Both the position numbers and the translations under genes were made by a program. From the NCBI GenBank assembly GCA_947503835.1, contig CANNFM010000004.1, positions 186,001-250,000 on the forward strand: 64,000 nt of DNA, given 5' to 3'. This DNA is from an uncultured Aquimarina sp. Its GTDB lineage: Bacteria > Bacteroidota > Bacteroidia > Flavobacteriales > Flavobacteriaceae. Of this stretch, positions 9,575-20,200 are shown one piece after another (position 1 is the stretch's first letter; every line of letters begins with the position of its first letter). The notes under the pieces were generated by a model. It was not told the origin of the DNA. It saw only the letters and a list, made by a program, of their open reading frames with translations, and made no database searches.

Positions 9575-11290
9575 CTATTCTTGTCTATTTTTTTTATCAA
9601 ACTCTTTAATAAAATAAGAAGGTTGCAAACCAGTTCTTCTCTTAAAAGCGTTTGAGAAAGATTCTGCTTTACCATACCCCACACTTTCGGATATTGCTTT
9701 GATAGAGTATTTTCTAAATTTTTGATCTGTTTTAAGCTTTTCGATAGTATACTCTATTCTTAAATCATTTATGAAATTGATAAAATTCTTTTGGTTATAA
9801 GCATTTATCACTTTAGAAAGATATTTTGTATTAGTTCCAAACTTTTTTGCAAGATCCCCTAAAGTTATATTATTATTAAGATATTCCTCATTTTCTATAA
9901 AAAGGTTGATGTCGTGTAAAATTTGATCTACAACTTCTTTTGCAATACCAATATTTTCTAGGCTATTAATTTCTCTAACAGAATCGATGTCTTTTTTTTG
10001 CGGTTCCGGTTGTACTTTTTCTCGCATCAGTAAATCAAACTTTTCCTTGTAAACTTGTTTTTTTCTTAAATTAAGAACAAGTAAAACTCCGATAATTATA
10101 ACAGATGCAATCAACACAATATTACCTAATAAAGAAACTTGTTTTTCTTGACTTAATTCGGATATTAATTTTTCTTTCTTAGCTATTAACTTCGGCGTAT
10201 CGTAATCCGAATTTAATTTTCTGATTAGGTACTTATAGTTACTGTTCAAAAAACTATCAACCTCAATCAGTTTTTCTATGTATTCTAGTTGCCTGTTTTT
10301 ATCTTTATTTTGTTTATAATGATTAATTAAAATCTTGTAAGTTTCTTTTAATTCTGGATGAATATCCTTCGTAACTTGAAAAATAGAATCCACTTTTTTG
10401 AGATTTGCTATTCCACGTAAAGTATCTTTAGTTTCAAGAAGTACTTTTCCATAATAAAAGTATGCAAAGGCGAGATTAGGGTTATCATTTTTGGTTTCTT
10501 CATGAAATCCTTTAGCTTTTAAAATATTAGAAATTGCACTATCTAGGTTTTTGTTATTATACTGAAGTATGCCTTTAGTTAGTATAAAATTATAGTAATA
10601 CCTATTTTTAAGCTCTTTTGATTCCAATATTCCAAAATCACAATAATATTCTGCAGAGTCCAGAACATGATTTCTTCTATATGCATTCGATAGCGAAAAA
10701 ATAGCTCTAAGATAGTCTTTATTATTCTCAGTTTTAAGATTGCTATCAACTAGATAATTGAAGCTGTTTTTAAATATTTTTAGGGCTTCTTTATGGTCAC
10801 CTAATCGCTCTCTTAAAACTGCTATATTGTGATTTATTTTAAATGCTAAATTTGGATTGTTATTCTTTGCATGACTATATGCTTTGATATGAAAGTTAAG
10901 AGCTTCTTTAAAATTTCTTTGATAGAAAAAAAATATGCCCTTATTAAGGTATCCCTGAGCTGGAAAGTTTTTATGATTTAAATGTTTGGTTAGATCTATA
11001 ATACTATCACTATATTCTAAATATATACGCTCCTTACTCATCCCAGAGAAAAGTAAAAATCCATACGCCATATTGATGGTATCTTTGTTTTTTTTAGCTC
11101 TTTTAAGATAGATGTTTGCATAAGCTTTAGATCTAGATGTATCTTTCTTGTTTTTATAAAACAGTCTTGATAATTCTACATATGTTTTACTTTGTAGGGA
11201 GTCAGAAATGTTATTGTCTTCAAGATTTTGAGCCACTATAATCAGAGGCCAAAATACCATAATTAATATTAGAAGTAATTTATATCTCAA
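9575..11290 (-). CDS. TPR-transmembrane-AraC regulator
   Basis: This 571-residue protein begins with a signal peptide (LIMVFWPLIIVAQ), then TPR repeats to about residue 370, one membrane segment near 390-410 (VLIASVIIIGVLLVLNL) and a cytoplasmic AraC/XylS DNA-binding domain at the C-terminus (ISESVGYGKAESFSNAFKRR and TGLQPSYF). Such one-protein sensors that cross the membrane are frequent in Flavobacteriia. Signal and targets are unknown; the S9 peptidase gene downstream is a candidate partner. Confidence 0.87.
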   Translation of the reverse strand: MRYKLLLILIMVFWPLIIVAQNLEDNNISDSLQSKTYVELSRLFYKNKKDTSRSKAYANIYLKRAKKNKDTINMAYGFLLFSGMSKERIYLEYSDSIIDLTKHLNHKNFPAQGYLNKGIFFFYQRNFKEALNFHIKAYSHAKNNNPNLAFKINHNIAVLRERLGDHKEALKIFKNSFNYLVDSNLKTENNKDYLRAIFSLSNAYRRNHVLDSAEYYCDFGILESKELKNRYYYNFILTKGILQYNNKNLDSAISNILKAKGFHEETKNDNPNLAFAYFYYGKVLLETKDTLRGIANLKKVDSIFQVTKDIHPELKETYKILINHYKQNKDKNRQLEYIEKLIEVDSFLNSNYKYLIRKLNSDYDTPKLIAKKEKLISELSQEKQVSLLGNIVLIASVIIIGVLLVLNLRKKQVYKEKFDLLMREKVQPEPQKKDIDSVREINSLENIGIAKEVVDQILHDINLFIENEEYLNNNITLGDLAKKFGTNTKYLSKVINAYNQKNFINFINDLRIEYTIEKLKTDQKFRKYSIKAISESVGYGKAESFSNAFKRRTGLQPSYFIKEFDKKNRQE

Positions 11291-11471
11291 ACTTTAGACT
11301 TCTTTTTAGTTACATTCAAAATCATTGCTTGTCAAACTTACATAAAATTAATTATAACGTATATGTTTCAACAAAGTTTGAATATTTAAATTCAAAAAAT
11401 AATAAACATCTATGAATCAAATAATTAAATAAGTGTTTTTTAATATGTAATCATTATCCGAATTCGGGAAA

Positions 11472-11870
11472 ATGGAATTCCAAATTCCCGAAAACGGACT
11501 GCCTTTCCTTGCACACCACCCATTTATACCCATACATTTGCTTTCAACAAAAAACAAAAAAATGGAAGCCTACCTACAACATCACAAGCACCTTTACTTT
11601 GCAACTATTTTAAAAGCACTGCATTTTAAAATGGATGCATTTATGTACAACCTTGCCTATAATAGTCCATATGAAATGTTACTTTATAACTGGATCAGCA
11701 AACTTTATAGAAAAGGGAAGACTAGTGAAGAGGCTTTACAGCTCATTTATAAAGCAAGAAATATATTATTACTTAATTCTAAAAATAGTTTGTGTTATCA
11801 TTCGAGACATGCTTCTAAACCCCATCGAAGAAGTAATCCAAAACAATCAGCTTTTACAGTAGCTATCTAA
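11472..11870 (+). CDS. Hypothetical protein of uncertain reality
   Basis: An open frame of 132 codons (or 102 from the internal ATG at 11562). I recognise no domain. Its first codons lie in a palindrome (TTCGGGAA then TTCCCGAA, 11463-11490), so a start at 11562 is at least as likely. The sequence EMLLYNWISKLYRKGKTSEE looks protein-like, but the C-terminus is low complexity and basic. It may be a relic. Confidence 0.3.
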   Translation: MEFQIPENGLPFLAHHPFIPIHLLSTKNKKMEAYLQHHKHLYFATILKALHFKMDAFMYNLAYNSPYEMLLYNWISKLYRKGKTSEEALQLIYKARNILLLNSKNSLCYHSRHASKPHRRSNPKQSAFTVAI

Positions 11871-12017
11871 AACAAGCATTCAAATATCTATCGAGCAATA
11901 GACAGTTTACTATCCCCCCCCTCTAACTGAATCAAAAACAACATACGTAAACCTTCCCCCATGATTGTAATAAATAATCAATATTAAAAATTAGTAAAAA
12001 ATTAAAGGGAAAATATT

Positions 12018-12275
12018 ATGAACATTATTATAAAACAGATCACACTCATTCAAAGAATCGATCAATTGATCCGTTTGCAAGCCACAGGGTCAGCAGAGGA
12101 TTTAGCCTATAGACTGGGAATTTCAAAAACCAAGTTATATCGTGTCATAAACCTAATGAAACAGTTGGATGCACCTATAGCATATGACTTTAGAGCTCAA
12201 AGCTTTGTATATGAAAAAGCAGTGGGATTTACGGTTGGTTTTTTTGACAAAGAGCAGATTAGATCTGTAGTATGA
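12018..12275 (+). CDS. Small winged-helix/HTH protein, paralogue 2
   Basis: An 85-residue paralogue of the protein at 5349: the HTH core (RLGISKTKLYRVINLMKQLD) and the tail (AQSFVYEKAVGFTVGFF) match almost residue for residue. AAAGGGAAAATATT precedes the ATG. The shared leader motif follows about 120 bp after its stop, and the Rhs locus starts after that. It probably regulates the Rhs locus or itself; this is inferred from position only. Confidence 0.7.
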   Translation: MNIIIKQITLIQRIDQLIRLQATGSAEDLAYRLGISKTKLYRVINLMKQLDAPIAYDFRAQSFVYEKAVGFTVGFFDKEQIRSVV

Positions 12276-12284
12276 GTAAAGTGT

Positions 12285-12375
12285 GCAGAGTTCGGGCTTC
12301 GGCTAGTTTATGCTGAGCTTGCCGAAGTACTCAGCCCTCGGGTTGATATATAGATCACTGAGCGAAGCAGAAGTG
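12285..12375. repeat. Dispersed hairpin repeat of the cttcggc/gccgaag type
   Basis: GGGCTTCGG near 12296 pairs with CCGAAG...GCCC near 12328-12345 across a TGCTGAGCTTGCC segment. Related fragments occur near 5010, 6010, 39270, 41130 and 62425. It could end transcription from the HTH gene. Confidence 0.5.
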
Positions 12376-12389
12376 AGAGTATCATAAAA

Positions 12390-12455
12390 ATTTTAACATT
12401 TGAGAACCTCCCAGTAACGAAAAATGAAACTGGTATTGTCTAGTATTGCATCAGG
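12390..12455 (+). promoter_or_regulatory. Conserved leader-like motif, site 2
   Basis: CGAAAAATGAAACTGG, then TCTAGTATTGC, is nearly identical to site 1 at 5641-5703. It lies about 220 bp upstream of the Rhs locus. The rest of 12456-12675 holds no gene. Confidence 0.5.
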
Positions 12456-12675
12456 AAACACAAAAACCACAAGAAAACTATGAGGAAAACCGTAACGCTA
12501 AAGTTGAAACTTCACGTATTTGAGTTACTCAACTATTTTTCTATACCCATTATCGAAAAGGGGAAAAATACCCCCATTTCCATTTAAAAATTAGAGGTAC
12601 GTTTGCCGCTTTGTTTTAAAAAAATAAAAATCAGTCACCAAAATAAATATAAAAATCAATAACCAGTCAGTCAAT

Positions 12676-15600
12676 ATGAATAATAATTTAAAGACTTTAA
12701 CTAAGCGAGGGATAGTATTCTTTATATTCCTTTTCACTATTACTAAAAGTGTTTTTTCACAGACGTCACCAGATGCAGTAGGGCCATCATCTTATGAGGT
12801 ACAGTTGATCCCTAAAAGCCCGGAAATATCAGATTTAGGTAAATTTGGAACTATTCCCGTTAATAAATATAACGGAACAGCCAATATAAGCGTACCCATT
12901 CATGAGATTGATTTTGAGGGGTTAAAAATACCAATAGGACTATCGTATAATACTTCGGGAATACGAGTCGAGCAAGAAGCCTCCTGGGTAGGTCTAGGAT
13001 GGAACTTATCTGAGGGTATAATTATTACACGAGATATTAATGGCTTTGAAGATATCAGGGATAATTCTAGTGAATCAGATGGTTTGGGATGGATATATAC
13101 CTCAGAATTTTTAGTGCGGGAACATCCAGATTATAAATTGAAAATGAAGCCTGAAACTAGGGCTCTTTTGGATCAACAATATGAATTTAACAATCCCTAT
13201 GATACACAACCAGATGTTTTTTCTGTGAGATTGCCTAATGGATCCTTTAAGTTTTCCTTACCAAGGATTCAAGGAAATGAACAATTCTTAACAGCACGGG
13301 TGTTAAATGAAAAAAATTATATCGTAAAGTATTATATCGCAAATAAGACATTTGAGATCACAGATCAAAATGGGTTTGTGTATTCTTTTACTAATAAAGA
13401 ATTTTCTACCGGATATAAAAGTTGGGATGCATTACCCAACAATACTGAAGAGGTGTCCGCTTTACAAGGAATCCGAAATTGGTCTACCAATCAAACACGT
13501 AAAATGATAACAGCATGGAAGGTTTCTAAAATTAAAGCCTATACCGGTAAGGAGCTAAATTTTGGATATCAGGATGGTTTTTTTATGTCTTTTCCTCATT
13601 ATTCAGAACAGTATAAGATAAATATAATGAATTATGGAAATAACAATTCTTCTGGTAATTCAAATACCATTAGCAACCCATCTTCATTAATGGCTTCTAT
13701 CAATGCCTTCCATAATTTATATTTAACCAGTATATCAGGAGATTTTGGAAGCGTTAATTTTGGATTATCCAATCGAATCGATTTATTCTCTAAAGAAGCC
13801 AAAACACGTTTTTCGGGAGAAGCCAATGGCAGCTGGAATCCCGCTATTACTCCCAATGAGTATACTGCCAAGAAATTAGAGAATATTACGGTAATAAACA
13901 GTAATAATAAAACGATTAAAACGGCGCAATTTACATACGCATATTTTAATAATCATAAAGTTAATGCAGCCGATAAAGAACGATATATACGCTTAAAACT
14001 TGATCGTGTTCAGGTTTTGGATCAGCTGTATAGTTTTGAATATGATCACCCTGATGAGCTACCTGCCAAGGATTCTAAATCCTTAGATTTTTGGGGGTTT
14101 TATAACGGTATAGATAACCCGGTAAGGTTTCCTATTTCCAACAGGTTCTATTTAGTACATCCTAGTAATTCTAATATAGAAGTACTTCATGAAAAGTTTT
14201 TTAAACGAGGTGGCGCTAATAGAAAAAGTAATATTGCCTATGGAAAATATGGGATACTTACCAAAGTAACGTATCCTACCAAGGGGTATACTGAATTTGA
14301 ATATGAAGGAAATCGCATTTCTTTAAAAAGGCCTAATTACGAACCTTATAATTATCCAAATACAAACATTCAAGCGTACTCCAGTGTCAACTCTTCTGAA
14401 AAATATAATTTTAGATACCAATACCTAAAGTTGGCCAACGATCCAGAGTATGAATTTAAAGATCTTAATTCTTGTATGATGGATTCTGAATCTATTGCAG
14501 GAAATACTGAGTTTGAAATTACCCAAACGGATTTTTGCAACGGGCAGCAGCATAATGTTATCTTTTATGTAAATCTAAGTTGTAGTGTAGGGTGTGGACA
14601 AGGAATTAGTCCTTCGGGTGATGCAGCCTGGATCGAAAACACACAGACCGGAGCAAAATATGGTAGAATCGGTTATCACGGTCAATTTGGGATAAACAAC
14701 TATTCCCAATCTTATGAAACACGTTTAATGTTGCCTCCTGGTAAATATAGGTATAAGTCCAAACAATGGAGCGTTAACTCTCCATTTTTGGTAGTTGCTA
14801 CGTCTACATCCTATTTGACATTATCAAAAGATGTGAGTACAACAGAGGATATATTTGAAGAGTTCGAAGTAGGTGGAGCACGGGTTCGTAAAATCACAAA
14901 TTATAAAGATGCCAGTGGTATATTTTCAAACGCTAAAGAGTATCGCTATAATGAAATCTTTCAGAATGGATCATCCAAATCGACTGGTAAGTTAATGGAT
15001 GACCTGGTGTTCACCTCAAAAGGCTACGGTAACTACGAATATACTCCTGAGTATTTTGCAGATCATTCAGGGCCGAATGTCGCAACTGTTAATTCTGATA
15101 ATATGATACGCACCAATCCTTCTGCATCGGGTTCACATGTCGGCTATAGCCAGGTAACAGAAGCCTTGGTGGATATAACAGGCAAAGAAAATGGAAAAAC
15201 GATAAGTAAATATAACAATATACCGAATGAATATATTACTAGAAATATAGGGATCACCCCACAAAATATAGCTGTTGGCCAATCTTATGATGTTTCATAT
15301 GGAGAAGTATATATTATTGGGGCTGCACCTAATACATATGATCATATCAACGGGAGTTTAAAAGAAGAGTCTATATATAATAGTTCAGGAACATTAAAAA
15401 GAAGAATAACGAATGAATACTATGAATTTTCGGGACAATCCGGTGCTTTTGGTCAATATCCGATGATGATAAGAACGGGTGGTGTTTTTGCTGATTCATT
15501 CCCTTATAGAGTAATGTCTAATGAGGATTATGACAATGATTTTCTAAAATTGAAAAACTCTATAGTAGAAGAAGAGTATCAAGGGGAGAAAATTATAACT

Positions 15601-17220
15601 TCTACTGATTACAAATACCAGAATGAAGAACATGCCTTCCCAACTCAATCGATAAGCAAAAATAGTGATGGAAAAGTGAGCACATCAAAAACATATTATC
15701 CTTTAGATGTATCCTCCGAATCTTTCATGCCTGAATTAATTAACCAAAACAGGATCAATATTCCTGTTAAAGACGAATATTATGAGGGAACAGATAATAA
15801 CCCTATAGAATTATTAATAGCATCAAAAGAAACGATTTATAGTAATACAACTTCTACGAATAAACTGATCCTACCTAAAGAGATTATAACAACAAAAGGA
15901 GGAAGCACCATAGAAGATCATAGACAGGCTTATGAAAAGTATGATAATCAGGGTAATCTTTTACAATACAGAAAAACTGATGGTATTCCTATAACTTATG
16001 TTTGGAGTTATAATGGTCAATACCCGGTGGCAAAAATAGAAAACGCAACGTTTGCACAAATTGCTTTCGCATTAGGAATCTCGGAATCAGCATTAAAGAG
16101 TTTTGTCCCTTCTTCTTTAGCAACCTTGAATACGTTACGTAACAAGCTTCCTGAAGCGATGGTCACTACCTACACCTATGATCCTTTAATAGGAATAACC
16201 ACTATGACTGATCCTAAAGGATACACCATCAAGTATGAATATGATAACTCTAATCGATTGATGCATATACGGGACACAGAAAACAATATTACCGATAAAT
16301 TTTATTACAACTACACGGATAAGTTGTATGCTCCTTTGCAGATAAACATAGCTTCTAATGCTTGGATGGATACTGGCACCAATATGGTTGTAAAACCGGT
16401 CGTAAATGGAGGGTCTGACAACTTAAGTTACCTATGGAAAATCACTAAACCGGGTAATATAGTAGAACAGTTTACCACCAAAGATCTTAGTCTGCAAGGG
16501 GGAGCTACAGTAGGAATGACAACTATTAAGCTTACCATAAAAGATAATCTTACCGGAATAGAAAGGACGGTCAATAAGTCCATATCAGTATATCACCCCT
16601 TAGCTGCTACAACAAGTCACCCGGCACAAGTAGATCTTTTTGCTACAGCAAATTTTTCGGCAGCACCTTCTGGGGGATCAGGAAATTATAGTTATAGCTG
16701 GACCGTTAGAAATACCCTTGCAAATCACAGCTTTACCTCTACACAAAAATCCTTTAGTAGGGAGATGGGATGTAATTATTATGGGAATGTAGCCGTAGCA
16801 TTTGTGGTTACCGATAATGTAACTCAAAAGACCAAAACAATCAATACTTCTTTTGCAGTAGGAGAACTACAAGCAAGAACAGCCACGATAATTAAACATC
16901 CCATAAGTCAGAATTCGACATCAGAAACCTTTAGAGTAAGTGCGCGCCTCTCAGACGGCTCTGGAAATTACAGTTACCAATGGTATGTCAATGGGGTAAG
17001 AGAAGGAGGGTCTTCTCCAACGCTAAGAGTGTCTTGTGGCGGGCCAAGGTCAATAGAGGTAACATGTACTATCACAGACAATTGTATTGGTCAAACCGCG
17101 AGCGCATTCAGATCTTTTGCTGTCAATCCATCCTGGTGCTCTAGTGGAGGTTCTGGAGGTGGTGGTAATGGAGGCGATGGCGGTGGACCGGATATCGCAG
17201 TCCCAGACAATAATCAATAA
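12676..17220 (+). CDS. Secreted Rhs-associated protein with YD repeats and Ig/PKD-like C-terminus
   Basis: 1514 residues. A signal peptide (GIVFFIFLFTITKSVFSQ) is followed by a Bacteroidota-type Rhs N-terminal domain (about 60-130: LSYNTSGIRVEQEASWVGLG, then WNLSEG). The middle is beta-rich with scattered YD-type motifs (YTYDPLIGITTMTDPKGYTI near residue 1160). From about 1220 to 1480 there are three repeats of the kind GGSGNYSYSWTV/GSGNYSYQWYV, like PKD or Ig folds. The end is glycine-rich (SGGSGGGGNGGDGGG). It ends 17 bp before the second Rhs gene and probably works with it as a large surface or secreted shell. It lacks the Rhs core motif itself. Confidence 0.75.
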   Translation: MNNNLKTLTKRGIVFFIFLFTITKSVFSQTSPDAVGPSSYEVQLIPKSPEISDLGKFGTIPVNKYNGTANISVPIHEIDFEGLKIPIGLSYNTSGIRVEQEASWVGLGWNLSEGIIITRDINGFEDIRDNSSESDGLGWIYTSEFLVREHPDYKLKMKPETRALLDQQYEFNNPYDTQPDVFSVRLPNGSFKFSLPRIQGNEQFLTARVLNEKNYIVKYYIANKTFEITDQNGFVYSFTNKEFSTGYKSWDALPNNTEEVSALQGIRNWSTNQTRKMITAWKVSKIKAYTGKELNFGYQDGFFMSFPHYSEQYKINIMNYGNNNSSGNSNTISNPSSLMASINAFHNLYLTSISGDFGSVNFGLSNRIDLFSKEAKTRFSGEANGSWNPAITPNEYTAKKLENITVINSNNKTIKTAQFTYAYFNNHKVNAADKERYIRLKLDRVQVLDQLYSFEYDHPDELPAKDSKSLDFWGFYNGIDNPVRFPISNRFYLVHPSNSNIEVLHEKFFKRGGANRKSNIAYGKYGILTKVTYPTKGYTEFEYEGNRISLKRPNYEPYNYPNTNIQAYSSVNSSEKYNFRYQYLKLANDPEYEFKDLNSCMMDSESIAGNTEFEITQTDFCNGQQHNVIFYVNLSCSVGCGQGISPSGDAAWIENTQTGAKYGRIGYHGQFGINNYSQSYETRLMLPPGKYRYKSKQWSVNSPFLVVATSTSYLTLSKDVSTTEDIFEEFEVGGARVRKITNYKDASGIFSNAKEYRYNEIFQNGSSKSTGKLMDDLVFTSKGYGNYEYTPEYFADHSGPNVATVNSDNMIRTNPSASGSHVGYSQVTEALVDITGKENGKTISKYNNIPNEYITRNIGITPQNIAVGQSYDVSYGEVYIIGAAPNTYDHINGSLKEESIYNSSGTLKRRITNEYYEFSGQSGAFGQYPMMIRTGGVFADSFPYRVMSNEDYDNDFLKLKNSIVEEEYQGEKIITSTDYKYQNEEHAFPTQSISKNSDGKVSTSKTYYPLDVSSESFMPELINQNRINIPVKDEYYEGTDNNPIELLIASKETIYSNTTSTNKLILPKEIITTKGGSTIEDHRQAYEKYDNQGNLLQYRKTDGIPITYVWSYNGQYPVAKIENATFAQIAFALGISESALKSFVPSSLATLNTLRNKLPEAMVTTYTYDPLIGITTMTDPKGYTIKYEYDNSNRLMHIRDTENNITDKFYYNYTDKLYAPLQINIASNAWMDTGTNMVVKPVVNGGSDNLSYLWKITKPGNIVEQFTTKDLSLQGGATVGMTTIKLTIKDNLTGIERTVNKSISVYHPLAATTSHPAQVDLFATANFSAAPSGGSGNYSYSWTVRNTLANHSFTSTQKSFSREMGCNYYGNVAVAFVVTDNVTQKTKTINTSFAVGELQARTATIIKHPISQNSTSETFRVSARLSDGSGNYSYQWYVNGVREGGSSPTLRVSCGGPRSIEVTCTITDNCIGQTASAFRSFAVNPSWCSSGGSGGGGNGGDGGGPDIAVPDNNQ

Positions 17221-17237
17221 CCAAAGGCCATAACTAG

Positions 17238-20200
17238 ATGAAAAAAAGACATAAAACATACAATTTGATGAATACAATAATCAAAACAATAGTATATATC
17301 ATAGTAGCTTTCACTACAATTGGAGCTACCTATGCTCAGGGGCTGGAGCTTTCTGAAGGCCAGAATTATATGATGGCCGTTAAGGCACAAGAGCCTTTTA
17401 CTGCAGTAACTGAGCTAGAAACCGCACCACAAGAACAAAAAATCTATAACATCACCTATTATGATGGGTTAGGAAGACCCATGCAGCAAACAGCGATTAA
17501 TGGATCGCCTAATAGCAAGGATATCATTACCCATATTGGGTATGATGGTTATGGTAGGCAGACAAGGCAACATTTACCATATGTAGATACTACGGGGGTT
17601 ACTGGGAATTATAGAGAGGTAAATATTAACAATAATATCAATGGCTACTACCAAAATAAATACCCAGATGATTTCCCGGGAATTACGGATCTTAATCAAA
17701 TCAACGCCTATAGTGAAAGTGTATTTGAATCCTCACCTCTTAATCGAGTACAAAAACAAGGCGCACCAGGTGCTGCCTGGAAAGCCAACCCAAATAGCGA
17801 TATCGATCATACCATTAAATTTGATTGGGGTACCAATACGGCTAATGAAGTGATATATTTTAAGGTGAAATTTGCCGATGCAACTAATACCGAACTCCCC
17901 AGTTTAGAAAAAGTAGATTTTTATAGTCCAGCAGAGTTGCGAGTTACTATCACCAAAGATGAAAACTGGCAACCCGGCCAGACACATCCCGATGATCATA
18001 CCACTAAAGAGTATGCCAATAAATTAGGTAGAGTGATTTTAAAACGCACCTATAATGAAGGACTAGTACATGACACCTATTATGTATATGATGGCTTTGG
18101 GAATCTTAGTTTTGTACTCCCACCAAAAGTTGATACTACTGATGGAGTTTCTGACATCGAGCTTGCCGAACTATGTTATCAATACCGTTATGACTATAGA
18201 AACCGATTGATCGAAAAGAAAATCCCGGGTAAAGGATGGGAGTATATTATGTATAATAATTTAGATCAACCTGTGATGACTCAGGATGCCAATATGCGTA
18301 AGGAAAACTCTGGTAAAACAAAGGATGAGTGGCTATTTACTAAATACGATGCTTTTGGTAGAGTAGCCTATACAGGAAAAATTGAAGATGACCGTGACAA
18401 GGATGTGCTCCAAACTGAACTCAATAATTTTACAGCATCATTATGGGTAGAAAGCAGTAATGCAAATACAATCGGTGGAGCGAACATGTATTACACTAAT
18501 GGAGGCTATCCCAATACCCAAAACGCAGAGGTGTTGACTATTAATTACTATGACGATTATACCTTTCTAGGTAATACTCCTGCACCACAATTAGGGAATC
18601 CAGGAACAGTATATAACGAACCAGTTTCTAATAATACAAAATCCTTAGCCACAGGTAGCAAAGTAAAGGTACTGGGTACCAATCAATGGATTACTACAGT
18701 TACCTATTACGATAAAAAAGCAAGACCTATTTGTATTACTACAACCAATGAGTATCTCAATACTAGTGATATTGTAGAAAGCAAACTAGATTTTATAGGT
18801 AAGATCGAAGAAAATACTACCAGACATAATAAAGAGGGCCATTCAGAAATTGTAACTATAGACAAGTTTATTTATGACCATATAGGTAGAGTCATGAAAC
18901 AGACCCAAAAGATCAATACACAAGCCGAAGAAGTAATTGCAGAAAATGAGTATGATGAATTAGGGCAATTAACTAATAAAAAAGTGGGTGGTACCCTTAG
19001 CGGAGCCGAAGGGTTACAAACCGTAAATTACAACTACAACATTCGAGGGTGGTTAAAATCGATCAATGAAGGAATTACAGCAAATGGAGATTTATTTGGC
19101 TTTGCCATAGAATACAATACGGGAGCAAATCCATTATATAATGGAAATATTGCCAAAACCGCATGGCAAACTCAAAGTATCAATCCTAATTCTCCAAACA
19201 ATCCGGTAAGTAGTTCATATACGTATACCTATGATGCCCTAAACAGGATTCTTAGTGCTACAGATAATACGAACAACTATAATTTAAGTAATATAAGTTA
19301 TGATAAGAATGGAAACATTTTAAGTCTCACCCGTAAAGGACTTTCTGATCCTACTAATAACATTTTTGGCGATATGGATGTACTTTCTTACAACTATGGA
19401 AATAACAATAGCAGCAATACACTTATAAAAGTAGAAGATAGCTCTGGTAGTTTAGAAGGCTTTGTTAATGGTGTTGATATTGCAGAAGAATATGCTTATG
19501 ATGCTAATGGAAACATGACGATTGATCAAAATAAAGGGATTACAGGGATTACTTATAACCATCTCAATCTACCAGAAACTGTTGCTATCTCAAATAGTGA
19601 AGGTACAGGAAATATTAGCTATATTTACGACGCTACAGGAGCTAAATTGAAGAAAATAGCACCAAGTGGAGGTTCTTTTACAGAAACAGAGTATGCTGGT
19701 AATTATGTCTATAAGAATGGCAACCTTGAGTTCTTTAACCACCCAGAAGGGATTGTAGAGAAAGAAGCTGATGGGTATAAGTATGTGTATCAATTTAAAG
19801 ATCATCTGGATAATATTAGACTATCTTATAAAGATGCCAATAAAGATGGTACTATCACTCAGGATGAGATTGTACAGGAGAAGAATTATTATCCTTTTGG
19901 GCTCGAACATAAAGGGTATAATAATACTATTGTTGGTGTACCTCACGACTATTCTTTCAATAACAAAGAATTTGATCAAAGTTTAAATTTGAACACTTTT
20001 GATTTAGGAGCAAGACAATACGATCCTGCTATTGGTAGGTTTATGGTTATTGATCCTATGGCGGATTTTATAAATAACCAATCCCCTTATATGTTTGCTA
20101 ATAACAATCCGATACAATTTGTTGATGATTTTGGTTTTGGTAAATGCGGATGGTTATGTAGGGCTTTTAACAAACTAATTTTTGGTAAGAATAACCTACT

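Noticed and set aside
13632..13871. Minus-strand frame of 79 codons inside the first Rhs gene
   Set aside because: Shadow of the 1514-residue protein; codon pattern and context support the plus strand.
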